NCBI GenBank assembly: GCA_030710605.1
Contig: CP092874.1
Location: 76,512,487-76,576,486 of the forward strand
DNA length: 64,000 nt
Direction: 5' to 3'
Source of the DNA: Cordylochernes scorpioides
Taxonomy: Eukaryota > Arthropoda > Arachnida > Pseudoscorpiones > Chernetidae
The notes beneath the pieces are model-generated. The model saw only the letters and a list, made by a program, of their open reading frames with translations. It ran no database searches and was not told where the DNA came from. Within the stretch, counting starts at the first letter, position 1, and every line of letters starts with the position of its first letter. Made by a program: the position numbers and the translations under genes. Positions 20,731 through 31,172 of the stretch are shown piece by piece.

Positions 20731-23236
20731 AGTAGTGCAGAGTGCTTTAGCCAATCAGCAGTGTACCAGAGATGTAACATTAATGACCTTGATGGTCAAT
20801 ATTATGGGAAATAATGGCTATAGAAGAGTGCGAGCACTCTTGGACCCTGGTTCTCAGAAGTCCTATATTTTGGAATCCACTGCACTAGAAGTAAAATTGA
20901 AGCCCGTCGGCAATGCAAATATTGCTCATTCATTGTTTGGTGGTACACAAACAGAAACAAAATGCCATAAGGTATATACGGTCGCATTATGTAGCAACCT
21001 ATCAGAATTGGACAATCTGAGAGAATTTGAATTCTTGGGTCAAGACATTATTTGTGGAGAGATTCCAAGGACGCCTAAAGGAGCATGGTTGAATGAACTA
21101 AAAGGATCTAGAATTTGGCTATCTGATCTTGGGAGAGATAGCCCCAAGATAGAACTTTTGATCGGCAGTGATGTTTATGGAAGCCTTTTGTCGGGACGTG
21201 TGAAGCAGCTGAAAAATGGACTAACAGCCATAGAAACACATCTTGGATGGACAATTTGTGGCCCTTCACCGAAGAAAGATGAGCAGTCTGATTGCTCATC
21301 ACTGGTGGTCATCAGCATGCACAGTAGAAATATGTCGGTGGATTATTTGAGGGATTTAGAAACGATTGGCATAAAAGATCCCAGGGAAAATCTCACAAAG
21401 CTAGAAGAAGATAAGATAGTACACCAGCACTTCTTAAATACTGTTCATCAGCAGGAAGATGGACGCTTTTGTGTAGGATTACCTTGGCTGGGGAACCAAG
21501 AAGGAATTCCATCCAATCGTCATATTGCAGAGAGAAGACTTTTCAACACAACCCGTAAATTGAGAGCTAAATGTGTCTTCAGCGAATATGATAGGGTGTT
21601 CCAAGAATGGCTAGCTGAAGGTGTTATTGAAAAGGTGTCTCCAGAAGATTTGAACAGGAAGTGTCATTATCTCCCTCATCACCCAGTGGTTAAAGCCAAT
21701 AGCAACACCACCAAGATAAGACCTGTGTTTGACGCATCATGTAAGGACAAGGGGAATCTTTCATTGAACGATTGCTTGGCAAGTGGCCCAAATGTTATTG
21801 AACAGATCCCAGCTATCCTACTGAAGTTTAGAGAAAATGCTTTTGGAGTTATTGCTGACATTAGAAAAGCCTTTTTGCAAATTGAAGTGAAAGAAGAAGA
21901 TAGAGACTATCTTAGATTCTTATGGTGGAAAAATAATCATCAGATTCAGGTTTTCCGTCACAAGCGAGTTGTCTTTGGTGTGACCTGTAGCCCCTATTTG
22001 CTTGGAGCAGTCATCCTGCATCATCTCAAGGGAGTCTCATCTGAATTTGGAGCTCTTCCTCAGAAGTTGATGGAATGTTTGTATATTGATAATTGTGTCA
22101 CTTCAGTGGATACCGAGGCAGAATTAGTTGATCTGGTGGAGAAATCTACTGAGATATTTGCCAAAGCCAAGATGGATCTCAGAATGTGGCAATTCGGACC
22201 TATACACCGAGTCAAAGAAGTCTATTCTGGATTACCTCCTAGTGTTGATATAGAAATGAGTGAAGAGGCTTCAGTTCTGGGCATGAAATGGAATCTTTTA
22301 GAAGATACTCTTAATGTGACCCCTAAGTTCGGAGTTATAATAAACTCACTTTCCAAGAGAGACCTCTTGTCTCATACCCAACAGATCTTTGACCCAATTG
22401 GATTCTTGGCTCCTGTTTTATTACATGCTAAACTACTTATTCAACAAGCCTGGACAGTCAAAACTGATTGGGATGAACCTTTACCATCAACCATTCAAGA
22501 AAAATTTATGAAGTGGTACAGTGAGTTGGACACTCTTGCCGACATAACGATTCCACGTAGAGTGGGCCATGGGATTAGAGCTCATTGGTCCATTCACATA
22601 TTTTGTGATGCCAGCCAAAGTGCATATGCAGCAGCAGCTTTTCTACGTTGTCCTGAGAACAAAGGAGTGTCAGTACAACTTTTGATGGCCAAATCCCGGC
22701 TAGGTCCACTTAAGAAAACTACTATCCCTAGGATGGAACTTCTTGCTTGTATGTTGGGAGTTAGACTCAGCAGGTACATAACTGAGTCTTTGAATTTGGC
22801 TGCAGAACCGGTGTATTACTGGACAGACTCTACTACAGCACTTTCATGGATCAAGACGAATAGGCAGTGGGGCACCTTTGTAAACAGCAGAGTCAAAGAG
22901 ATATGCAACACTTCAGGTCCGAACAAATGGTTTTATGTACCAGGGAGCCTCAACCCTGCAGACCTTCCTTCAAGAGGTTGTAGTGTACTACAGCTTAAAC
23001 GCACCAGATGGTGGGAGGGACCTGAATGGCTCAAGCAGCCTCAAGATCACTGGCCAAAGCAATTATTCCACTCAGACAGAACTTTGGTCAATTTAGAAAT
23101 AGATAGACAAGTATTGGTGACTACACATGTCAGAACTGAAGTAGTGCCATGGTTTGAAAGATTTTCAAATTTTACAAAGATTGTCAGAATAGACGCGTGG
23201 TCAAGCCACCACGGAGACTCAATTTGTAATGCTTAA
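20690..23236 (+). pseudogene. pol: Pao protease-RT-RNase H, no integrase
   Basis: One open frame runs to 23236. Protease: ALLDPGSQKSYI near 20837, where the D-S/T-G triad reads D-P-G. A retropepsin-like spacer follows (LLIGSDVYGSL). Reverse transcriptase: KIRPVFDAS, GVIADIRKAFLQI, FGVTCSPYLLG, and YIDNC where YVDD/YIDD is expected. RNase H: IFCDASQSAYAAA, PRMELLA, TDSTTALSW, NPADLPSRG. Then WWEGPEWL, and the frame ends within about 65 codons with no zinc-binding or DDE integrase. The enzyme would copy RNA to DNA, but the Asp to Asn change at the metal site and the missing integrase make it defective. Confidence 0.93.
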
Positions 23237-23310
23237 CTCCTTTTATGTACCACATGTATATCACTTGTCTTAATTGTATGATTTTCTTCCCCAAATCATA
23301 GGTGGGAGTA

Positions 23311-23545
23311 TGTTGAATATCCATTAATTAAAATTGCGGTATTTTGCATAACCATAGTTATGTTTAGAAAATTGTCGTGATATGCAAATAAGGTTTTGCA
23401 TAGTGTTTGTTTTGCTATGTTAATTATTTTTATGTATATATATATATATCCTTAATTTGTAAATAGTCAGTGTAGTTGTATTGGTGTGTGAAGCATTAAA
23501 GGCTTTTTAGTAAATTCTTTTTTAGTTTTTTGTTATTATTTAACA
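23311..23545 (+). repeat. 3' LTR of Pao/BEL element
   Basis: 235 bp. It is preceded by the purine-rich GGTGGGAGTA, the likely polypurine tract. It differs from the 5' LTR by a few substitutions and small indels. Confidence 0.93.
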
Positions 23546-23550
23546 AATAG

Positions 23551-24010
23551 GACATATACGTGATACATGGTGAGAATCTGCGACGACACATAGGGCGTTC
23601 TATGGCAAATCACAGCGATAATCTGCTCTACTTAGTACCTCTTAGGTCGAGTCACGACAAGAATCTGCGACTCACAGAAATTTCTTTGTCGAGTAACGGC
23701 GATAATATGCTCTACATAAGATATTTTCCTCGGAAAATGCGATAATTCTATTTATAGAATCTTCTATAAGTGTCAGGTGTAGAATTTTCTTTACGTAGGA
23801 TCATCCACATTGAAATAAGGCGAAAATTTAATGTAAAATGGACCTTCTGCGGGGAGAAAAGGCTTCGCAATGAACCTCTTAAGTCGAGTCAGGACGATAA
23901 TTTGTCTACATTAGGACATTTTACATTGATTCACATCGGGTAATATCTCTACACAGGACCTACTGCGTCAAATCACAACGAGAATATTTTCTAAATAGCA
24001 CCTTCTACGT
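23551..24010. repeat. 42-bp minisatellite, degenerate part right of Pao
   Basis: Continues the diverged units of 18590-19204. Similarity to the core unit rises towards 24000. Confidence 0.7.
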
Positions 24011-26280
24011 TAGGATCTACTACGTTGGGTTATGGCAGGAATATGCCCTATTTAAGACCTTATACATTGAGATATGGCAAGAATCTGCTCTACATAGAAC
24101 CATCTACATTGGGTTATGGCAGGAATCTGCCCTGCATAGGATCTACTACGTTGGGTTATGGCAGGAATATGCCCAATTTAAGACCTTATACATTGGGATA
24201 TGGCAAGAATCTGCTCTACATAGAACCATCTACATTGGGTTATGGCAGGAATCTGCCCTGCATAGGATCTACTACGTTGGGTTATGGCAGGAATCTGCCC
24301 TATTTAAGACCTTATACATTGGGATATGGCAAGAATCTGCTCTACATAGAACCTTCTACGTTGGGTTATGGCAGGAATCTGCCCTGCATAGGATCTACTA
24401 CGTTGGGTTATGGCAGGAATATGCCCTATTTAAGACCTTATACATTGGGATATGGCAAGAATCTGCTCTACATAGAACCATCTACATTGGGTTATGACAG
24501 GAATCTGCCCTGCATAGGATCAAACATTGGGGTCCTCGCAATAATCTGCTCTATATATAGGACGTTCTACGTTAAGATATGGCAAGAATCTGCCTTACAT
24601 TGGATAAACTACGTTGGAAATGGCAAGAATCTGCTCTACATAATACCTTCTCCGTTGGGCAATGGCAAGAATCTGCTCTACATAGGACCTTCTATGTTGG
24701 GCAATGGCAAGAATCTGCTCTACATAGGACCTTCTATGTTGGGTTATGGCAGGAATCTGCCCTATTTAAGACCTTATAATTGGGGTATGGCAAGAATATG
24801 CTCTACATAGAACCTACGTTGGGCAATGGCAAGAATCTAAGACTCAAACATTGGGGTCCTCGCAATAATCTGCTCTATATATAGGACGTTCTACGTTAAG
24901 ATATGGCAAGAATCTGCATTACATTGGATAAACTACGTTGGAAATGGCAAGAATCTGCTCTACATAGGACCTTCTCCGTTGGGCAATGGCAAGAATCTGC
25001 TCTACATAGGACCTTCTATGTTGGGCAATGGCAAGAATCTGCTCTACATAGGACCTTCTATGTTGGGTTATAGAAAGAATCTGCCCTACATCGTACTTTA
25101 TACGTTGGGCAATTGCAAGAATCTACTCTACATAGGACCTTCTACGTTATGTTATGGCAAGAATCTGCCCTACATAGGACCTTCTACTTTATGTTATGGC
25201 AAGAATCTACACTACATAGGACCTTCTACATTGGGTTATGGCAAGAATCTGCCCTAAATAATACCTTCTACGTTGGGCAATGGCAAGAATCTACTCTACA
25301 TAAGACCTTCTATGTTGGGTTATAGCAAGAATCTACACTACATAGGACCTTCTACGTTGGATTATAGAAGGATTTTGCCCTACATCGGACCTTCTACGTT
25401 ATGTTATGGCAAGAATCTACATTACATAGGACCTTCTACATTGGGTTATAGGAAGAATCTGCCCTACATAGGACCTTCTACGTTGGGCAATGGCAAGAAT
25501 CTACTCTACATAAGACTTTCTACGTTGGGTTATAGCAAGAATCTACACTACATAGGACCTTCTACGTTGGACAATAGCAAGAATCTTCCCTACATAGGAT
25601 CAACTACGCTGGGTTATGGCAAGAATATACACTACATAGGACCTTCTACATTATGTTATGGCAATAATCTATACTACATAGGACCGTCTACGTTATGTTA
25701 TGGCAAGAATATGCCCTACATAGGACCTTCTACGTTATGTTATGGCAAGAATATGCCCTACATAGGACCTTCTACGTTATGTTATGGCAAGAATCTACAC
25801 TACATAGGACCTTCTACGTTGGATAATGGCAAGAATCTTCCCTACATAGAATCAACTACGTTATGTTATGGCAAGAATCTACACTACATAGGACCTTCTA
25901 CGTTGGGTTATGGCAAAAATCTGCCCTACATAGGACCTTCTACGTTATGTTATGGCAATAATCTACACTACATAGGACCTTCACGTTGGACAATAGCAAG
26001 AATCTTCCCTACATAGGATCAACTACGTTATGTTATGGCAAGAATCTACACTACATAGGACCTTCTACCTTGGGTTATGGCAAAAATCTGCCCTACATAG
26101 GACCTTCTACGTTATGTTATGGCAAGAATCTACACTACATAGGACCTTCTACGTTGGACAATGGCAAGAATCTTCCCTACATAGGATCAACTACGTTGGG
26201 TTATGGCAAGAATCAGTCCTATATAAGGCTCATACAATGGGTCCTGGCAATGTTCTGCCCTATATTTGACCAGAATTGAC
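24011..26280 (+). repeat. 42-bp minisatellite, homogeneous core (copy A)
   Basis: About 54 units of 'ctacgttgggttatggcaag', 'aatctgccctacataggacc' and 'tt' (42 bp, with 39-bp variants). Because 42 is 14 codons, frames of up to 261 codons appear in two phases (repeats like LGYGKNLPYIGPST). There is no start context, signal peptide or unique flank, so I treat them as chance. Sub-families alternate (ccttatacattgggatatgg). Confidence 0.95.
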
Positions 26281-28433
26281 TCTACATAGGATTTACAAGT
26301 ATTACTTGTATTACGTCGGTCCAACACAAGAGTCGGCTCTAAAAATTACCATTTACGTCGGGACATTATGACAGCATTCATGACATATTTATAGTGTTAT
26401 TTGAAGTAAATGTTTAAAATTTTAAACATAAATATCGATATGACATTTTATATATTGATATGCTATTGATCGGGGTTACAGAAAGAGGAACACTGGTATT
26501 GGTATTTTTATTTTGATATTTATAAAGAGTAAAAAAAATAAGGAGAGAGAACAAATGGAAGTTAAATTTAGAATTATAGTATAACTTTCAATTTTATACA
26601 AATTAATTAATAACTACTCTAATTCAACCGTTTTTCGGCGATCTAAGCATTTCCTCATCTGCAATTTTACTAATAATGCAATTATATTCATTTATTATTT
26701 ATAAAATAATGCAAAATTGTTCTCTCATCGTTTAGATTCCAATCTAAAACCTTCTATTAAATATTTATATTTTTGATTATTTTTTAATATGATATTCTAG
26801 ATAGACGTACAGCCTAGCGAAATATTGGATTTTTGTAATAAATAAAATGTTTTATTTTATTTTCGAAAAAGAGCCGGCGTTCGAAGGGGCAAAACCCTAG
26901 ATTCCCGACAGTCATGAACCGGTATCGAATCCCGCGTTAACATTTTGTTTAATATGTGAATAACCTTCACATATTATTCATTTTTGCAAATATCATAAAC
27001 TAGGTTGCTCTTTTTGAGCGGTACCTAATAAAGTGATTTTGGAAGATGTTTATTTTCGATCCAAGATATGCTTATTGATATATATTTATCTTTTAAAAAT
27101 TCTTAATATCTAGAAGTTTTCAAATGTGTGAAAGAAAAATTAATATTATAATAAATAATTATCAAATATTGATCTTTAAAATAAGGCGAAATAAGCAATA
27201 ATATTTCAGATAACTTTTAAAAAGTTCTATATAGAGTCCTAACGGTTTAAATGATCAAAACTCAAAGTTTAAATTGGCAACTTTGGAACGGAAGAGGTCG
27301 CCACATGGCGTTGACCTTGGCCTCCTCCAATCGATCTTTTGCTAGAAGCCTGTCGCAGACGAACTCTTCTGTTTATTGTTTGGAAGTTTTTTCTTTTAAA
27401 ATATTCTCTACACATGACATAATAAAATTATAAATAAATCAGTTTTCAGTACATCAGTTTTCATACTACTTGAACTGTTTATACATTATTGAATATAAAA
27501 TATCGGAAGAATGATATTTTTTTCAAAGCGTGTTCTTAAAAACACGTATATAATAAGCTATATTACAAATAATAACATCTTTCAAGCGTTTTTATAAAAA
27601 AAAAAAACTCCATTTTAAGCATCCAGTTATTATTTTGTATAAAGAAAATATATAAATATTCATATTTTGAATATCATAAATTGAGGTGAGAATATGTATA
27701 TTTAAAAACTTTCACAAGCATTCTATATAAATTAATTTATAATACAATATAATGCGGCTTATGATTTTTCATTCAAAAGGAGCATTTGCGGAATAGTTTT
27801 CAAACTTTTTCTACAATTCGATATAAATGTATCATCAAAATGAGAAACGTTAGGTTACTGAAAGGGGAAAGGACGCAAAATGGCGGTTTATAAAAGCAGA
27901 CGAAGATCAATTCTAGCGGTCACGTGACCATCTCCATCGACCCCCAAGATGTACTTTACTCCCCCCGAGGTAATTTCTCTTAAATTGACCCGAGATCGAT
28001 CGTCTGCCTCATATTCTGGAAAATTCCCTGTGGAGGGATTCTGGGATTGAATCTTCTTTTGATTTTTTTCCTTCTCTTTTCCCGAAATATATATATGTTG
28101 TAAAAAAAAAAAAAAGATTTTCTGCTTGATTTTGGAATTGTTGAGATAAGGTTTCACTTTTGTATACATGAATATTATTATGATTAAATTTGATATGCTA
28201 GAAAATTATTTGCTGGTTCTTTTTAATACTAAATGGTATTGGTAATGCAGTCGTGACAAAAATCTTGAAAGTATAAAAATAGTTTGATCAGAGATTGATT
28301 TAATTGAGCTTAAGGAATATATATATATATATATAAACAGAAATTGATAAAATGCTGTCTGACTTAAGGGGTAAGAATAAAAAAATGAAAAGCTTATTTA
28401 CATATTTACAAAACATAATCGTTTATTATATAT
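26281..28433. other. Spacer, no recognisable gene (copy A)
   Basis: AT-rich. It is conserved in the reversed copy at 36138-38286, but so is everything around it. A GC-richer part at 27840-28060 contains small frames also open in the other copy (up to 93 codons). I cannot tell whether these are exons. A tRNA-like GAATCCC/ATTCGATACC element at 26880-26940 may be a SINE relic. Confidence 0.5.
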
Positions 28434-28735
28434 AAAAAAGGCATCTCCTTATCGTGCAACTGAAAGTTGCTAATGACTTGCGCCATCTATCGGAATAAAT
28501 ATAAACTATTCTCGTTGATTTTTAATCGTTCCATTATTGGCCAAATACCCATTCTTGATTAATCAAGAAAAGCTAACCACGGACTCACGCAATTCCGGCC
28601 TTAACTACCCGTTTCATGATTTTTCAGGATGCCTGAATTACCAGTTTTTTGTTCGTTCAGGTACAGCTTGCACCACGCTGACGAGGGCCAACAGCCCGAA
28701 ACGAGAGAGAGAGAGAGATAAGGAGATGCCTTTTT
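28434..28735. mobile_element. Fold-back element, family A, right arm deleted
   Basis: The left arm starts AAAAAAGGCATCTCCTTATC and contains TTGCGCCATCTATCGG. The centre matches the complete copy at 35717-36137. The right arm is collapsed to a GA repeat followed by AAGGAGATGCC. Confidence 0.85.
28663..28702 (+). ncRNA. Hammerhead ribozyme core, 3' truncated
   Basis: CCACG (stem I strand) is followed by CUGACGA (28678-28684), GGGC, loop CAACA, GCCC, GAAA and C (28702). The sequence then turns into (GA)n, losing the cleavage triplet and the other stem I strand. The partner copy at 35854-35907 is complete. Confidence 0.7.
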
Positions 28736-28820
28736 AAAAATAATAATTTATGCACCTTATCGCAGTACAATATCACATTTGTACTATTTTAAATAATCGT
28801 TTATGTTTCTTATAATTAAA

Positions 28821-28866
28821 CTGGCGAAACCGCTGGGAGGGTTCACCACTGATGAGCCAGACCCTC
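28821..28866 (+). ncRNA. Conserved hammerhead-like/pseudoknot motif E1
   Basis: CTGGC-GAAAC...GAGGGT...CTGATGA-GCCAG-ACCCTC. CTGGC pairs with GCCAG and GAGGGT with ACCCTC (interleaved). Copies E2 (59204-59249) and E3 (58692-58738) keep pairing with changed bases. Function unknown. Confidence 0.5.
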
Positions 28867-29044
28867 ACATTAATTTTATCCATTGCAGTAGAAATTGTTT
28901 AATTTGTAAAAGATTCATACGCGTCTATAATAGTTTCGAATTTTCATAATCAAATATCCTTTATGGAAATAAAAGTGTCAGGATGAATCCTATAAACCGA
29001 ATCCTCTAAACCATGTTCAAGTTGCCAATTAGAATGTCCATCTA

Positions 29045-29221
29045 CAGTTAAACCTGACTATAGCGCCCTCTCTTGGGACTCACCAAAATAGGGTGCTATA
29101 GAGAGGGGGTGCTATAGACAGGTCACTTTTAATGCAAATCGCATCGTACTACGTATTTAAAATCGGTATCTTTTTAGAGGGAGACGCTATTTAAAGAGGG
29201 CGCTATAGACTGGTTTAACTG
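29045..29221. mobile_element. TA-flanked MITE (177 bp), copy 1
   Basis: The ends CAGTTAAACCTGACTATAGC and its approximate inverse GCTATAGACTGGTTTAACTG are flanked by TA on both sides. Tip and TA duplication resemble pogo/Tc1-type elements. Other copies lie at 35220-35399, about 30357-30523 and 47880-48050. Confidence 0.85.
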
Positions 29222-29544
29222 TATATAAATGTGAACTTCCATCCTCGGTATTTGCGTTATCGAATTTCTTCCGACAAGGAGAGCCATTCCACGCATGCGT
29301 GGCTTCTTCAATTAGCGAAAATCAATAGCGATGTAAGTTACGGAAACAGAAATTCAAGGTAGTGGATTTTTTTATTTCAAAGATACACACACGCGATCAG
29401 AAATAAATAACCAAAAATACCAATATTTACTAATTGTGTATATTTTAAAAAGTAATTTGATGAATTGTTCATTGAAATTTATAAAACTTATTTCTGTCAA
29501 TGTTTCCTAAGATATTTATTATAAAATAATATCTCTACAGACGA

Positions 29545-30240
29545 TAATGCACAATTTGGATTATAGATTATAAACACGAGGTAATAAGACCAAATTCAAA
29601 TAAATAAATAGTGTGTGACGTTTCGGTAACAGCGTTGTTACCATCTTTACCAAAACGTCACACACTATTTATTTACTTGGATTTGGCCTTATTACCTTGT
29701 GTTTATAATCTATTGAAGATAGTAACAACGCTGTTACCGAAATGTCACACACTATTTATTTATTTGGATTTGGTCTTATTACCTTTTGTTTATAATCTAT
29801 TGAAGATGGTAACAACGCTGTTACCGAAATGTCACACACTATTTATTTATTTATTTGGATTTGGTCTTATTACCTTTTGTTTATAATCTATTGAAGATGG
29901 TAACAACGCTGTTACCGAAACGTCACCTACTATTTATTTACTTGGATTTGGCCTTATTACCTTTTGTTTATAATCTATTGAAGATGGTAACAACGCTGTT
30001 ACCGAAACGTCACACACTATTTATTTACTTGGATTTGGCCTTATTACCTTGTGTTTATAATCTATTGAAGATGGTAACAACGCTGTTACCGAAACGTCAC
30101 ACACTATTTATTTATTTGGATTTGGTCTTATTACCTTTTGTTTATAATCTATTGAAGATGGTAACAACGCTGTTACCGAAACGTCACACTTATTTATTTA
30201 TTTGGATTTGGTCTTATTACCTTGTGTTTTATTTCTACAG
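29545..30240 (+). repeat. 87-bp tandem repeat, seven units with an inverted first unit (copy A)
   Basis: Units start GAAGATGGTAACAACGCTGT and recur at 29715, 29802, 29893, 29980, 30067 and 30154 (spacing 87, once 91). The first unit (29580-29636) is inverted, forming a palindromic junction. Each unit has a hairpin GGTAAC/GTTACC followed by GAAACGTC. The 87 bp equals 29 codons, so the overlapping frames are chance. The third contig has only about two units. Confidence 0.93.
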
Positions 30241-30356
30241 ACCTTACTGCAATGATAAAAATGATTAGATGAGAGTGTTTGACTCATCAGTTGTGAACCC
30301 TGTCAGTGGTTTCGATATAATAGATGTATTTTAAATAGTGTATTTAAATATATACA

Positions 30357-30523
30357 GTTAAACCTGTCTATAGCAACGCTCTAAATAGCGCCTTCTTCTC
30401 TATAGCGCCCGATTTTAAATACGTAGTACGATGCGATTTACATTAAAAGTGACCTGTCTCTAGTACCCCCTCTCTATAGCACCCTATTTTGGTGAGTCCC
30501 AAAAGGGGGCGCTATAAACAGGT
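30357..30523. mobile_element. TA-type MITE, degenerate copy 2
   Basis: Starts CAGTTAAACCTGTCTATAGC after TA and ends GGGCGCTATAAACAGG. The last bases of the right tip are lost. The equivalent copy in the other haplotype is at about 47880-48050. Confidence 0.75.
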
Positions 30524-31172
30524 TTTAAAAGAATCATACGCGTCTATAATAGTTTCGAATATTAATAATAAAAACACATTACAAAACCAGTACTTATCCT
30601 TTATTTCAAGGTTGATAGGTTCGGACTGGGGTTACACAGGTATGCGAAGAGATCACCAGACAAGCATACAGACAACACTTTAAATGTTTACACACAACAC
30701 TCCGAAATAACTTCCACATTAACTATGAACTCATTTTATGTACAAACATGGTCACAATTTTCCAATGAGAGAACAGTTCGCTAATTAAAAACAAAAGATT
30801 TCCCCAGTAACTCAAAGGCTTTAAAATTTTATGTTTTATCAATGGAAATTGAGAATTCCTATTGTAATCAAAAAAGAGAGAGAGAAAATATTTGATATAT
30901 ATATTTTAAAATATACTAATTTTTATTCATGATTAAATTGTGAAACACTTTTAAAATTAATTTTATTTCTCGTTTGCTATTTTTATAAATAAATTTTCGA
31001 GTTCATTTATTTTATTATTTTTATTGTGTGATTCAATATATATCATAATGTTTTGAAACTAATAAAAGTTATGAAAATACTGTGTTAAAAAACGCGCAAT
31101 TTTTTATTTGTCTTTTTATTGCAAGCTTTTATTAAATGCTTCAATTCTGTAAACGATATTTTCTTATAGATA
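30524..31172. other. Spacer
   Basis: No gene seen. Contains a GA-rich run near 30870 and AT-rich sequence. The third contig (48637-49078) covers part of it with a deletion. Confidence 0.5.

Larger units (their letters stand above)
19205..23545 (+). mobile_element. Pao/BEL LTR retrotransposon, integrase-deleted
   Basis: LTRs (19205-19442, 238 bp; 23311-23545, 235 bp) begin TGTTGAATATCC and end ATTTAACA, and are nearly identical. An exact 5-bp duplication AATAG flanks them (19200-19204, 23546-23550). Inside are gag, zinc fingers, protease, reverse transcriptase and RNase H. Integrase is missing, so the element is 4.34 kb, shorter than the usual 6-7 kb. The reversed copy of the locus has the empty site near 40666-40672. 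Confidence 0.97.
18190..29544 (+). repeat. Left arm of large inverted duplication
   Basis: This stretch, minus the Pao element, recurs reverse-complemented at 34895-41690 with small differences and indels. The boundary at 29544 coincides with the first base next to an N-gap in the other copy. See the finding on contig order. Confidence 0.9.

Noticed and set aside
24025..24810. 261-codon open frame of 14-residue repeats (and the 361 and 366-codon frames at 38287-40009), a possible repetitive structural protein
   Set aside because: The DNA unit is 42 bp, so a frame stays open by periodicity alone. A second phase is open too, the frames shift with indels, and there is no unique N- or C-terminus or signal peptide.
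26880..26940. tRNA or SINE from the ATTCGATACC-type element (also 37640-37700)
   Set aside because: Only a B-box-like string; no A-box, tail or duplication could be made out.
27888..28169. Possible small gene, since the 93-codon minus-strand frame is also partly open in the other copy
   Set aside because: The two copies are nearly identical throughout, so shared openness is not evidence of selection. Low-complexity Lys/Ile composition.
29611..30268. Leu-rich frames (DLALLPFVYNLLK repeats) resembling membrane segments
   Set aside because: Product of the 87-bp repeat. Non-coding hairpin structure explains the conservation better.
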